Made by a program: the position numbers and the translations under genes. A stretch of DNA of 64,000 bases from Dasypus novemcinctus (Eukaryota; Chordata; Mammalia; Cingulata; Dasypodidae). This document shows positions 22,190 through 33,454 of this stretch, in pieces. The stretch spans positions 16,376,029 to 16,440,028 of the forward strand of contig NC_080702.1 of the NCBI RefSeq assembly GCF_030445035.2, given 5' to 3'. Within the stretch, counting starts at the first letter, position 1; each line of letters opens with the position of its first letter. The notes below the pieces were generated by a model. The model was not told the DNA's origin. It did no database searches and was given only the letters and a program-made list of their open reading frames with translations.

Positions 22190-23420
22190 TTTTGGTTTTA
22201 CGTTCATGTCCTTTGCTTTTTGAAATGTCATTAATTATTGATTCAAAAATTTAATGACTATAGGGTTATTCTAATTATACTTTTGTTCCTGTATGAGTTT
22301 TGTTAATTTGTATCTTTCAAGGAGTTTTGGGTCATTACATGTAAGTTATCAAACTCTTGGACATAGGGTTGTTCATAGTCTTGTTTGAGTATCCTTTCAA
22401 TGTGTGGGGAACTAGTAGTGATGACCCCTCTTCCATTCCTGGTATTGGTAATTTGTATCTTCTCTGTTTTATGTTTGGTTAGCATAGAGGTTTATCAGTT
22501 TGATCTTTTCAAAGAACAAACTAATGCTTAATCTGGGCTTAGTTTTCATTTTTTGTGAGTAATGTGCAGGAGTGCACTTGCTGGGCTGTATGATAAGTGT
22601 ATATTTAGTTTTAACGAAACGGGTAATTTTCAGAGTGACTATCATTTTTGAGCAATAAAGAGAGATCCAACTTCTGTGCATTCGCAACAGCATTTGGTAT
22701 TGTTACTTTACATTGTCTTAATAATGGTGTCATTTGCATTTCCCTGATTGTTAATTATATCATTGCATCTCTTCATGTACTTATTTCCTATCCGTGTATC
22801 TAGTGTGGTGAAATGTTTGTTCATGTATTTTGCCCACTTTCTAATAGTAATGTTTTTATGATTGAATTTTGGAAATTCTTTTATTATATTCTAGATAGGA
22901 GTTTTATTTTTTTCCTAGAACCATGTCTGGAGTTTGAACCTGGGATCTCAAAAGTGGGAAGCCAGCATTCAACCACTGAGCCAAATTGGCTCGATCAAGT
23001 TGTTTTTTTTGTTTGCTTGCTGGTTCTATGCTGTTTTTTTTTTTTAAAGAGGTATTGGAACTGAAGCTGGAACCTCCCATATGGGAAACAAGCACTCTCG
23101 CTTGAGCCATATCCACTCCCAATTTTCTAGATATCTGTTCCAGATATCAGCTCTAGATTTCCTAGATATGTGTTCTTTCTTTGTCATAAGTTTGCAAATA
23201 TTTTTGCCCGTCAGTAGTTTGCCTTTATAATTTATCATTTGCAGATCAGTATTTTAAAGTTTGTTGAAGACCGACATGTCATTTTTGTTTTTTTATGGAT
23301 CTCTCATTCAGTGCACTCTTCCTTAGGATTCTGTCTCCATGTTTTCAAATATCAAATAGTTTTGATGATGCCCCAGTATTTCTATTGCCTATTCTGACCA
23401 CTCCACTGATTCTTCTGCTT
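22190..23420 (-). mobile_element. Old L1 ORF2 fragments
   Basis: The minus-strand order of ORF2 C-terminal landmarks is seen ('gtttatcagtttgatcttttc', 'ttgctgggctgtatgata', 'tcatttgcatttccctgattg', 'tttgcaaatatttttgccc'). The segments are shuffled and diverged. A dimeric SINE interrupts them at 22905-23120. Confidence 0.6.
22905..23120 (-). mobile_element. Dimeric tRNA-like SINE remnant
   Basis: Two tRNA-like modules stand in tandem, each with a B-box-like core and a 'ccac.gagcc' end: 'ggagtttgaacctgggatc' to 'accactgagccaaattgg', then 'ggaactgaagctggaacctc' to 'cgcttgagccatatcc'. They are joined by a T-rich linker containing 'gtttgcttgctggttc'. A 9-bp repeat, ttctagata, occurs at 22889-22897 and 23125-23133. 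The same arrangement recurs at 25789. Confidence 0.6.
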
Positions 23421-23429
23421 CTGTGTAAA

Positions 23430-25650
23430 AATTAAAAAAAAAAAATTTTTTTTGTTTTTAAAGTAGCTTTAAATGACATAAATGTTCCATCAGAAATATA
23501 GGGGATTCCCGTATACTCTACTCCTTCCCCCTACCACACTTTCCCCCATGAACAACATCTTTCATTAGTGTGGTCCATTTCTTATGCAGCTACTGCTTTG
23601 TCTAATCCACCATGTATCTTGCTTGGACTACTGTGATAGTTGCCACCTGGTCTGCATTTTTTTTTTTTTTTTAAAGATTTATTTATTTAATTTCCCCCCC
23701 TCCCCTGGTTGTCTGTTCTTGGTGTCTATTTGCTGCGTCTTGTTGCTTTGTCCGCTTCTGTTGTCGTCAGCGACACGGGAAGTGTGGGTGGCGCCATTCC
23801 TGGGCAGGCTGCTCTTTCTTTTCACGCTGGGCGGCTCTCCTCACGGGCGCACTCCTTGCGCGTGGGGCTCCCCCACGCGGGGGACACCCTTGTGTGGCAC
23901 GGCACTCCTTGCGCGCATCAGCGCTGTGCATGGCCAGCTCCACACGGGTCAAGGAGGCCCGGGGTTTGAACCGTGGACCTCCCATATGGTAGACGGACGC
24001 CCTAACCACTGGGCCAAAGTCCATTTCCCCCTGGTCTGCATTTTGCTCTGCTCGCCACTGTGTTCCGTTCTTATCTTGTAGCCCGAATGAGCCTGTTAAA
24101 GCCTGAGTCAGGTCCTGTCCCTTGTTATTCTTTACTGAACCCCTCATATATTCCCAGCTACAGTAAAATATGAAGCTCTTATACTGGACTACAATGTGTG
24201 CACCAAGTTTTACAAACAGTTTTATTGAGATAGATTCACATACCATACAATCTGTGAAAAGTGTCCACAGTTACTTTTAGTATGATCAAAGAGCTGTGCA
24301 CTCATCACCACAATCAGGTTTAGAACATTTTCTCACTCCAAGAAGTAAAGCCCCATACCCCTTAGCAGTCACCTCTCAATCCCTGTCATCCCTCAACCCC
24401 AGCCTTAGCTAACAACTAATCTTACTCCATCTCTATAAATTTATTTATCCTGACATTTTATATTAATGAAATAGTAGAATATGTTAGTACTTTATATCTG
24501 GTTTCTTTCACTTAGCCTATTGCTTTCTTAAATTGTTGAAAATTTTTAATAGTGAAGTTGTATGTTTATAGAAAATTCATGTAAAAAATACAGTGTTCCC
24601 ATGTATCTCTCTATTGACACTTTGCATTAGTGTGGTACCTTTTTTAGGATTGATGAAGGAAAATAAGATATTACTGATACCTATAGTCCATAGTTTTCAT
24701 TAGGTGTTTTTTTCCATATACCATCCTATTATTAACAACATATAATAGTTTCATACATTTGTTACAATTCATGAAAAAATAGCCTTGTATTTGTACTATT
24801 AACCCTAGTCCATCATCCACAACAGTGTTCACTTAAACAATCCCGTGTTTTGGCTTCTAACTTTCCCTTCTAGTAAAGTACATGACCTTAAACTCCTCCT
24901 TTCAATCTTATTCATAAACATAATTCTGCACAGTTAACTACATTCCCAATAATGTGCTACCATCATCACTATCCTAAATAGAAATTGTGCACAATTCAAG
25001 CATCAACTCTACATTTGCTCCACCCATTCTGTCCCTTGGTAAGTTATATTCTAGAATATTTTCTTATTAAATATTCTTATTTATTATATCTAGATTTATT
25101 ATATCTAGTTTGTGAGATCATACATTATTTGTCCTTTAGTGTCTGGCTTATTTCAATGAATATAATATCCTCAGGGTTCATCCATGTTGTCACACGCATC
25201 TGGACTTCATTCTTTCATAAAGCTGGATAATATTGTGTTGTATGTATTTACCACATTTAGTTTATCCATTCCTCTCTTGGTGGGTATTTGCTGTTACCTT
25301 TTGTATTTTGTGCGTTAACATTGGTACACAAATACTTGTCTTAAATCCTGCTTTCATTTGTTTTGGATGTATATCTAGAAGTGGGATTGCCAGGTCATAT
25401 GTTAATTCCAATTTAACTTTTTGAGTTACTGCCCAACTGTTTTCCATACTTGGCTCCATTATTTATATTCCTGTCACCAGTGTATAAGGTTTGCTATTTA
25501 TATACATCGTCACTAGCACTTGATATTTTCCAATTTTTACAATAATAGCCATTTTAATGGGTGTGATGTGATAACTCATCATACTTTTAATGTGCCTTTC
25601 CCTAATGGCTGATGAATTTGAGCATCTTTTCATATGCTTATTGGCCTTGG
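23430..25650 (-). mobile_element. L1 3'UTR and ORF2 C-terminus fragments
   Basis: The T-rich tail at 23430-23455 and the 3'UTR ('cccccatgaacaacatctttc') are interrupted by a SINE. Another 3' end follows from 24205 ('cagttttattgagatagattcacataccatac'). Minus-strand ORF2 pieces then occur at 25262-25681 ('AIPLLDIHPKQMKAGF'; 'LTSKANKHMKRCSNSSAI'). At least two L1 insertions are superimposed. Confidence 0.7.
23661..24029 (-). mobile_element. DAS-type SINE, young CpG-rich subfamily
   Basis: Near-identical in layout to the copies at 1411 and 10968, with a body of 'gtctgttcttggtgtctatt', 'agtgtgggtggcgccattc' and head 'tagacggacgccctaacc'. The perfect 15-bp target duplication cctggtctgcatttt lies at 23646-23660 and 24030-24044. 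Confidence 0.93.
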
Positions 25651-25788
25651 AGGTTAGCCTGTGACTCTCTTCCTTGTCCACTTGTCACTGGCTAATTCTT
25701 TGATGTGGAAATACCTCCTCACCACTTGGCTGCTTCCTCCTCCTTTGATCCCCAGCTCCAATCTCGTCTCCTCTGACTTGGGTAAAAT

Positions 25789-25974
25789 AATTTTTTTGGG
25801 GATTCCAGGGCTGGACATTGAATCTGGGACCTTGTTTGTGGGAAGCTGGCACTGAACCACTGAGTCACTTGGTTTATTCATTTGCTTGTTTGTTTTTAGG
25901 AGGCACCAGGAACGAAACTTGGGCCATCCCGTATGGGAAGCAGCTGTTCAACTGCTTGAACCACATCCCCTCCC
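25789..25974 (-). mobile_element. Dimeric tRNA-like SINE remnant (second example)
   Basis: A first module, 'ggacattgaatctgggacc' to 'ccactgagtcacttgg', is followed by the linker 'catttgcttgtttgttttt'. A second module reads 'aggaggcaccaggaacgaa' to 'ttgaaccacatcccctccc'. The arrangement is the same as at 22905, which suggests a defined dimeric family rather than chance adjacency. Confidence 0.6.
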
Positions 25975-26974
25975 AACATCTTTCTTACCTGCTCTGTTAT
26001 CCTACCACTGACCCCTCACGTTGTATTTGCTGATTCTTTAGCTTTTGCTCCCTGGATTGTAAATGACTCCTATAAGGTTTACATTCCTCTCTCCCTGCCC
26101 TGGGCCTAGCACAGGGTCACATATACAGTCATCACTCACTCACCATTTCATAGAATGAAAAGAGTAGAGGACAGTGCCTGGTGCCTGGCTCTTTCCACCA
26201 TCTGTACGATGCCTCTCCTGGCAGGGGAGGTGCTTTCAGACCATCACATTTGCAGGACTTGGATGTAGTTGAGACTCGCTGTGGGCTATGAGGTCATCCC
26301 AGCTAGGGTGGAATTGTGACTCCTGTGAAGTCATGTTCACAGGGTGTAGCCTAACGTTAGACTTCCCTGTACCTAGATCCTGACATGTACTTGCTGGGTC
26401 TCTTCAGGGAGAGTACTTGAGATCTTTGTGCCTGTCGCTCATCTGTAAAATGGTGATTCATAAACATACCCAAGTTTTAGACTTTGTTTTATAATTAAAA
26501 TCTAATGTTAGCTTGCCTGCCTCCTCAAGCAGTCTCCTTCCATCCTTTATTCCTCCGAAAGGAGAGTCATGGACTCAGTGGGTCCTATGCGTATTTTAAG
26601 ATAAATTGTCCAGAAATATGTCATATCTTAGGTATATGCATTTTACTATTTACAGAGCAGAGGTGACTTTTCATCCTTTGTTCACTCTGGTCCTAGGGCC
26701 TTGATGTCAGTCCCACACTCTCTAGGTGAGATGTGATTTGTCTAAACCTTAATTAAAAGCAAAAATAATCACCAGCTTCAAAACACTAGCTATATCAGAT
26801 GTGTTTTATTGTGTGTACTAGTGATGACCCAGCCTGTTCCACTGTCAGACTCCCCTTCCCTGGGCCCACTCTCTTCACCCCAGGCTCCCCATCTACCAGT
26901 ACCTTCCCCCAGGCTGCTTTTACCCTGGGCACCCCATCTGTCCTTTCCCTGGATCCACTATATCTTTTTTCTTT
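25975..26974. other. Low-copy sequence, no gene seen
   Basis: Mixed composition without L1 or SINE landmarks except the MIR annotated separately. No open frame with recognisable content. Confidence 0.35.
26370..26470 (+). mobile_element. MIR core fragment
   Basis: The plus strand contains 'ctttgtgcctgtcgctcatc' followed by 'tgtaaaatggtgattcataa', closely resembling the MIR core (…gtgcctcagtttcctcatctgtaaaatgggga). Short and diverged, as expected for this ancient mammalian SINE. Confidence 0.65.
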
Positions 26975-27383
26975 TTTTTAAGATTTACATTTTATTTCTC
27001 TCCCCTTCCCTCCCACCCTTGTTGTCTGCTCTCTGTGTCCATTCACTGTGTGTTCTTCTGTGTCCGCTTGCATTCTTGTCAGTAGCACCAGGAATCTGTG
27101 TCTCTTTGTGTTGAATCATCTTGCTGTGTCAGCTCTCTGTGTGTGTGGTGCCGCTCCTGGGCAGGCTGCGCTTTTTTCATGCGGGGCAGCTCTCCTTGCA
27201 GGGTCGTACTCCTTGTCCATGGGGCTTCCCTACACGGGGGACAACCTGTGTGGCAGGGCACTCCTTGCATGCATCAGCACTGCGCGTGGGCCACCTCCAC
27301 ATGGGTCAGGAGACCCTGGGTTTGAACCATGGACCTCCCGTGTGGTAGGCGGGTGCTCTGTCAGTTGAGCTAAATCCCTTCCC
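26975..27383 (-). mobile_element. DAS-type SINE
   Basis: T-rich tail, body ('gttgtctgctctctgtgtcc') and head ('gtggtaggcgggtgctctg' then 'cagttgagctaaatccc'). The B-box region is well preserved (minus strand GGTTCAAACCC). No convincing flanking duplication was found. Confidence 0.88.
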
Positions 27384-27588
27384 AATCTTGAATTCCCATC
27401 CCTTAAAGTCAAAACACATTTTAGGTTTCATCTGTCGTGCTGCTTTCCCCACCATATTAACTGGGACATCAAAACTTTAAAGAGTTAAGTCTGGCTTCAT
27501 CTGTCTCCAGTTCTACACATCAGTGGCTTCTCTATACTTGATTTACAGAGGATAGATAAATTATATAAAAGAAAAAGAACCAGGTTTT

Positions 27589-27986
27589 TAAAATTTATTT
27601 CTCTCCCCTACCCCCCCACCCTGTAATCTGCTCTGTTTCCATTAATTGTGTGTGCTTCTGTGACCACTTATATCCTTATCAGCAGCACCGGGAATCTGTG
27701 TTTCTTTTTGTTGAGTCATCTTGCTGTGTCAGCTCTCCGTGTGTGTGGCGCCATTCTTGGGCAGGCTCCACTTTCTTACGCGCTGGATGGCTCTCCTTAA
27801 TGGGCACACTCCTTGCGCGTGGGGCTCCCCTACGCCAGGGACACCCCTGCGTGGCAGGGCATTCCTTAGGCGCATTAGCACTGCGTGTGGGCCATCTCCA
27901 CACGGGTTAGGGAGACCTGGGGTTTGAACTGTGGACCTCCCATGTAGTAGGCGGATGCCCTATCCATTAGGCCAAGTCCACTTCCC
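27589..27986 (-). mobile_element. DAS-type SINE with perfect 13-bp target duplication
   Basis: Complete tail, body and head ('ctatccattaggccaagtcc'). The direct repeat agaaccaggtttt lies at 27576-27588 and 27987-27999. It lies immediately left of single-copy sequence that precedes the FG-nucleoporin-like pseudogene. Confidence 0.92.
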
Positions 27987-28249
27987 AGAACCAGGTTTTA
28001 TTTCTAAAACGTCTGGAAGACTGACAAGAAAAATGGGAAGGGCAGGAGGCACCTGTGGGCAGCAGTGGGCTCTACTGGCTCCACGTCTGGAGGGGATGGT
28101 CCCAGGCTTCCGCTCCTGTCTCAGTAATCTGACTCCTCGGATTCTACCAGAAGACAGCCCCAACCCCCAACTTCTGGAGCAAAACTGCAGGAAACATAGA
28201 GGAAATGGAAACCTTTGTCTTTGGGGCTCCATTTGGCTCTAGGAGTGCA

Positions 28250-30160
28250 GAGAACAGGCGTTGATTTTTATAACACTTTTAAAGTTGACAATCCCGGGTC
28301 CAGCCTGCAGGAAAGTGGACAAAGCTGCTTCTTGAGGTTCCGTTGGCGCAGGCCAGCATTTGCCTCTTAAAACTTGTCATGGTGGAGCCACACCTGGAGA
28401 GAAGTGAACGGGCTGAGGGCCCAAACAGTTGTGTCTCCTGCAAAGCCCTGACTCGTGGTGACAGAACCCTGAAGGCAAGGCTCCTCCTAGTGGGTTCATG
28501 AAATTAAAGGCTGGGATGGACGTGAATGTAAATCCAGTATGTCTCTGAGAGGTGCCAGGTCCTCCACAGGAAATAAGGGGGTATGTGGGGCATCAGTACC
28601 TTCATACACAGGGTTACTCTTAGGGGTGCTGACCCCTCTGTTGGCCATAGGGTGTTTTGGCTCCAGGGCCCCAGGTCTTTAGGCCTAAGCTTACCCCAAA
28701 GTGATATGTGGTGTGGGGGCCCCACTCCTTTCTCCTCTTATACGGAGTGCATCAGTGTTGGAGCTCAGATCTGTGACCTCCACTTGGCTCCCAAAGCTCT
28801 TTTGTGCTGCTGAAACCCGACCTGGAGACGACTGGGGTGGTGCTGCTGAATGTTGAGCATCGCTGCCTCATGCTGGGGTTGAAATTGGTCACAGCACAGG
28901 GTGCGTTGGTGGTGGCTGCAAAGCCAGAGGCATTGCCTGTGCTGGAGGAGAACACGGCGGGGGTGGACCCAAAGGCCAGCTGGAGCCTGGCGTGGCTGCC
29001 CAAGGTGAAACCTCTAGGTATCAACCCACCAAAGCTAGCAGTGGTGATGTGCAGGGGTGCCTGGCCTTCAGCAGAGGGTGAGGTGGAAGTTGCCAGGTTT
29101 TCAAATTGGAAAGAATGGTCAAAGCCGAGGTTTCCAGGAAGCTGCCCACCAGGGACTCCAAATAGGAACTGGGGCGCTGCTACAGTGTTAAAGGGGAGTT
29201 TACACTTTGGGGTCGGGCTGCAGAACCCAAGTGTGTGCAGGCTGGGGGTGTCTGTTGCTGAGGCAGCGCTGCCGCTGGATGTGCCTGAAAGGCCTGGTCA
29301 GATGGGAAGAAGCTGGCACTGGAGCCAGCAGGAGGCCCACAGAGCAGTGGAGGGGGGAGGGATGTGGTATTCATCGGGGTGACCCGACGGTCAGCGGAAG
29401 GTGGGAAGTCAAGGCTGCAGGTGTGCTGGTTGAGGGGCTGGAAGTGGCTGCAGAAGCAGCCTCTGGAAGGCCCGTGGAGTGAGGGTCCCCAAGGCCCAGT
29501 GGTGGGAGGGGTGTCCATGAGAAGGAGTGAGGAGAGTCCACACACACCGGAATCGCTGAGCTCATTCTGAATGTGATGGGATACCTGCAGAGGGAGGAGG
29601 TGCTGGGAGCTGTGTGGAACTCAGAACTGGCATCAGTTGCAGCTGTCACAGACTCTGGGATGCACAGGGACTCCTGTCAGGGGTCTCCCCGAAATTGGCT
29701 TGACCATGCAGCAGCTGCAGGAGCAGGCTCTGGGCTTCTTTCACAGTTCCCACCTTCTGTGGTGCCGGGATCCAGGGCAGAAGAGGGCCTAGCACACAGC
29801 CCAGTCTGGTTGGTATCTGATGGTGGGGTGGCAGCAGGGCTCAGCGAGGTGAAAGAGGCTGAGGGGAGAGGGTGTGCCAGCATGTCAGGTGGGGCTGGGA
29901 CAGTGAGGAGAGGATGGGTCTGCAGAGTAGCATTTCTTCTGAGGCAAAGGACCCACCGAGGTGGCCACTGCAGTGGATCCCAGGATGAGCCCTGGGCCTG
30001 GGGAGTCCTTCCCACACCTCCTCAGCTGTGAATTATTGTGGGGGATGCAGAGGCAGCTGGTGGAGGAGCAGTCCAGGGGCAGGCCAGGGGATGTACTAGA
30101 AGGCTCTGAGGTGCTGCATTCTGGGGTGCTTCAGTCTTACCACCCGGGGAACTGTTGATT
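28250..30160 (-). pseudogene. Frameshifted POM121-family-like (FG nucleoporin) pseudogene
   Basis: The minus strand is Ser/Thr/Pro/Ala-rich across about 1.9 kb and contains phenylalanine-glycine motifs in a continuous stretch between about 29230 and 28750: 'HTFGF', 'FLFGVPGG', 'TTASFGG', 'LAFGSTPAVFSSSTG' and 'SGFAATTNAPCAV'. This composition and FG spacing fit the C-terminal half of POM121 or POM121-like proteins, which line the nuclear pore. Upstream, the frame jumps among several short minus-strand frames (29180-29545, 29371-29649, 29677-30015), so the gene is broken by several indels. No introns are evident, which suggests a processed or single-exon paralogue. Family assignment is by motif style only. 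Another FG-rich or low-complexity protein is possible. Boundaries are approximate. Confidence 0.45.
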
Positions 30161-30217
30161 CATCCAGCGCACTGCTTCCTTTTCCTGGGTCTAGATCCTC
30201 AGCAGTGACTCAGTACC

Positions 30218-30256
30218 CTAGCTGGTGTGTGTGTTTGTGTGTGTGTGTGAGAGTGT
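30218..30256. repeat. (TG)n microsatellite
   Basis: Imperfect TG dinucleotide run (tgtgtgtgtttgtgtgtgtg, then 'tgagagtgtg'). Confidence 0.9.
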
Positions 30257-30259
30257 GAT

Positions 30260-31259
30260 GGCAGCCTCAGGTGGGCCCGTCACCTGTGTGACAGCAGAGG
30301 AATTTTACATTAATGGTGCCTGGACTGTCGAATATGGGTGAGCCATCCCCTAACTTTTTCTGCTCTGAGGTGACCAAAGCCTGATTGATCTGGATATTTC
30401 TCGGGGTTTTCATGGAGGCCAAGGAGATAGGAAGATGCCCATCCTCACTCACATTCTTTGTTTATCTGTAGAGCAGCTGGGAGACAGACAGGGCTGGATC
30501 TCTCCTCTTCTCAGGGGCAGCAAACCTGGAATGGAGCTCTCTGAGTTCCTGACAGCATTTCCTATGTGCATGGTTCAGAGAGATCCAGGAGTTGTGGGTG
30601 GAGCTGCTTTCTGTGCTTTGGCAGGGAGTTTTCTCTTAAGGCCCAGGTCTGGGCAGGAGGGAGGCCAGACCTCCCCTGACTCTCAAAGGCCTAACTCAGA
30701 CTCTGCAGTCCCAGAGCCATCGGAACCCTTTTTTCATTGTCTTGATAGGTCTTTGGCCTTGTTAGGAGCACAGCTTGCCCAGGGAACTGCACCCCTAGGA
30801 TTAGGAATGCCTGGTAATTCAAACTAGGGGGCCGTGAAATGGAAAGTCATACGTAGGTTCCTCCAAGAAACCAGACCCCAGTGACGACCACAACCAAAAA
30901 TGCTGTAAGTTGTGTCTAGTTCAGGGACATCATTTGTTTGTCATTGGTTAGAATTCCTCTCTAGGCCACTAGAATTAGCAACACATATTCAACCATAGCT
31001 ATTTATGTTCTTTTTCTTTTTTATAAACTTTAACCTCTGAATACTTAGTGTGTGATTTCAAAATGTGTTCTGTGACTGAAAGTACAAAAAGAAAAAACAA
31101 AACCAATGTCATGCTCTAGCCAAGAGAAATGAATATTTTTGTTCGCCTAAAATCCCTGTGTGCCACTCTTTTAGCTGCTTAATTGTATGTCCTAGATAGA
31201 GGCCATTATGGTTCTCCTGTTTTTGACTTTGTTTGGAATTGTTTTTAGTGTTTGCTCTG
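30260..31259. other. Single-copy-like sequence without a recognised gene
   Basis: Moderate G+C to about 30830, then AT-rich. No repeat signature and no convincing coding region. It could be upstream flank of the pseudogene's source locus, but nothing shows this. Confidence 0.3.
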
Positions 31260-32085
31260 GGGATAACTTCTCACATACTAATCAGTTAATTTTTTAACAA
31301 TTCAAATAAAACGTAGATCCCTCAGAGTCATATAGAATATTTAAACCCTTCCTCTTGGTTATACTTGTCATATGCATTGGCCATCTACTCCCAAAATGGT
31401 CTAATTTCTGCCAAATACTCATTCATATATTAATTTAATGGTATCTGTTCCTGAAGTTCAAAATTTTCCTCTTATAATTATTTTTATTCTTCCTGGAGAT
31501 GTTTCTTTTGCATCTTTATAGAAGCAAGTTGTCTAGTGATGAATTTAGATTTCTCTGTCCTCTCCGTTTTCTTTTTTGCCTTGAATCCTTGGACAGTTTT
31601 TGGTGTATGTAGTATTCTGGGTTGATATTATTTTATTTCAGCACTTCAAAGATCCTGTTTTACTCTCTTCTGGCCTCTGTTGGGTCTGAGGAGAAATGAC
31701 AGGCCTTCAAATTGTTTTTCTCCTCTAATGTGTTATTTTTCTTAGGGTCCTTCAGAATTTTTCATCTTTGATTGTCAGCCGATATTTTAAATGATGTGTC
31801 AGGGTGTGATTTTCTGAGCTTCTCAGATCTGTGTATCACAAGGTTGGGTAGTGTTCAGGCTGTTTTAGCCCATATTTATTCTGAACCATTCTGTGTCTTC
31901 TCCCTTCAGCATTTAGCGTGAATATTGACTGTCCTACAGGTTTCTGAGGTTCTGTTAACTTTAGTTTAACCTTTTTGCCCGCTCTGTGTTCTTCATTATA
32001 TCACGTTACTGCTCTAAGTTCCATGTCACTGATTCTTCCCTCTGTTACCTCCATTCTCTTATTTATCCCACCCAGGGAACTTCTG
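31260..32085 (-). mobile_element. Old L1 5'-region fragment
   Basis: It carries the pattern of L1 5' (ORF1/5'UTR) sequence on the minus strand: 'ttttggtgtatgtagtattctggg', 'cttctggcctctgttgggtc', 'gagaaatgacaggcc' and 'gtcctacaggtttctgagg'. Diverged, no open frame. Confidence 0.5.
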
Positions 32086-32089
32086 AATT

Positions 32090-33450
32090 GTGGGTTGTTG
32101 TGAACTTAGAAAATGAACATACATAGCATCATACAGGGCTCTCAACCTCACCCTACCACCAATGCCTTACAATGTCAAACATTTTTAATCATTAAAGAGC
32201 ATCCTCAAAATATTACTAGTAATCAAAATACCTCATGATGGTGTATTTTTCCCCAAACCCACCCTATTATCATTATTTTTATATGATTTATATGTGAATA
32301 TGCATAAACAATAGTGTGTAGTGGAAGTTGTGAACTTAACAAAGCAAACATGCATAACATCATAAAGGGGTCCCATACATCAGCCCACCGCCAACAATGT
32401 TCATTGTTACGTGACATTTATAACAAAATATGAAAGAATGTAATCAAAATCTTACTACTAACTATAGTCCTTATCTTACATTTGGTGTATTTTTCCTCCA
32501 ACCTATCCTATTATTGCTTTTAAAATATTTTTTTTGACAGAAGTTGTAAACTTAGGAAACAATCATACACATGTGTAGAATTCCCATACAACACCCCTCT
32601 ATCAACATACCACTGTGTGATGGCACATTTGTTAAAGATTATGAAATAATATTGGGTTATTATCAGGTTTATAGCTTACATTTGGCACATTTTTTCCATA
32701 CTCTCACATTATCAACACAGTACATCTTTGGCATATAAGCATGAATATTACGCCATTATTGTTAACCACAGTCCGTAGGTCATTTCAGTTGTATTTATCT
32801 CATGGTTCTCCATATTCCCACCCCCCCCTGCAACAGTGATGTATATCTCCTCTAGATCACAAAGGACACGCTGTCCTCTGTACCATCAACCGAAATTCTC
32901 ATCCACCTCTGTGTTTACTGTGTTAGCCCCTAGATTATTCCCTAGCTGTCTGTCAATTTGCCTTTATATCCCTAGACTACACTTTTCAGTCACATTCCCA
33001 TTTATATAACAGATGTTAATCACTATAATATATTACCATCAGCTATATATGTTTTCACCCTTTTACAGTACTCTTAATTAAAACGTCTACATAAATTAAA
33101 TATCAGTAGTCCATGTCAGTCCTGCTCTTATCTCCTTGAAGCATCCACTACCTACTACTGAGTCTTCAAGATACTTTACTACATTTTTTTCCAGAAGCTT
33201 TATGGTTTTTGCTTTTGTATTTAGGATTTGGTTCTATTTTGAATTAATTTTTGTATAAGATGTGAGGTAGGGGTCCTTTTTCTTTCTTCTGGCTGTGGAT
33301 ATCCAGTTCTCCCAGCACCATTTGTTGAATGGACTGTTCTCCCTGAACTGGGTGCATCTGACAGGCTTGTCAAAAATCTCTTGACCCTTGATGTGAAGAA
33401 CTGTTTGTGTTCCTTGAGAGAATCAGTCGATCTCAATAGTTTGGGTAGTC
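32090..33450 (-). mobile_element. L1 with a 3'UTR built of repeated monomers, plus start of ORF2
   Basis: Three successive segments begin with near-copies of 'gaagttgtgaacttaac' or 'gacagaagttgtaaacttagg' and continue 'catcata…cccatac…ccaccaa…ccaaccyaccctattat'. They give a 200-bp-scale periodicity (about 32096, 32315, 32535). After a longer 3'UTR, ORF2 sequence ('gaagctttatggtttttgc') begins at 33190. The same structure occurs at 42000 and, in the opposite orientation, at 56440. Confidence 0.65.
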
Positions 33451-33454
33451 TCGT

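Noticed and set aside
1411..27986. tRNA genes suggested by A/B box-like sequences
   Set aside because: All occurrences are heads of SINEs with tails and target duplications. None has a full cloverleaf with a discrete terminator.
28804..29382. 192-codon plus-strand frame opposite the FG-like pseudogene
   Set aside because: The plus-strand peptide has no recognisable domain, while the minus strand has FG motifs. It is treated as a shadow.
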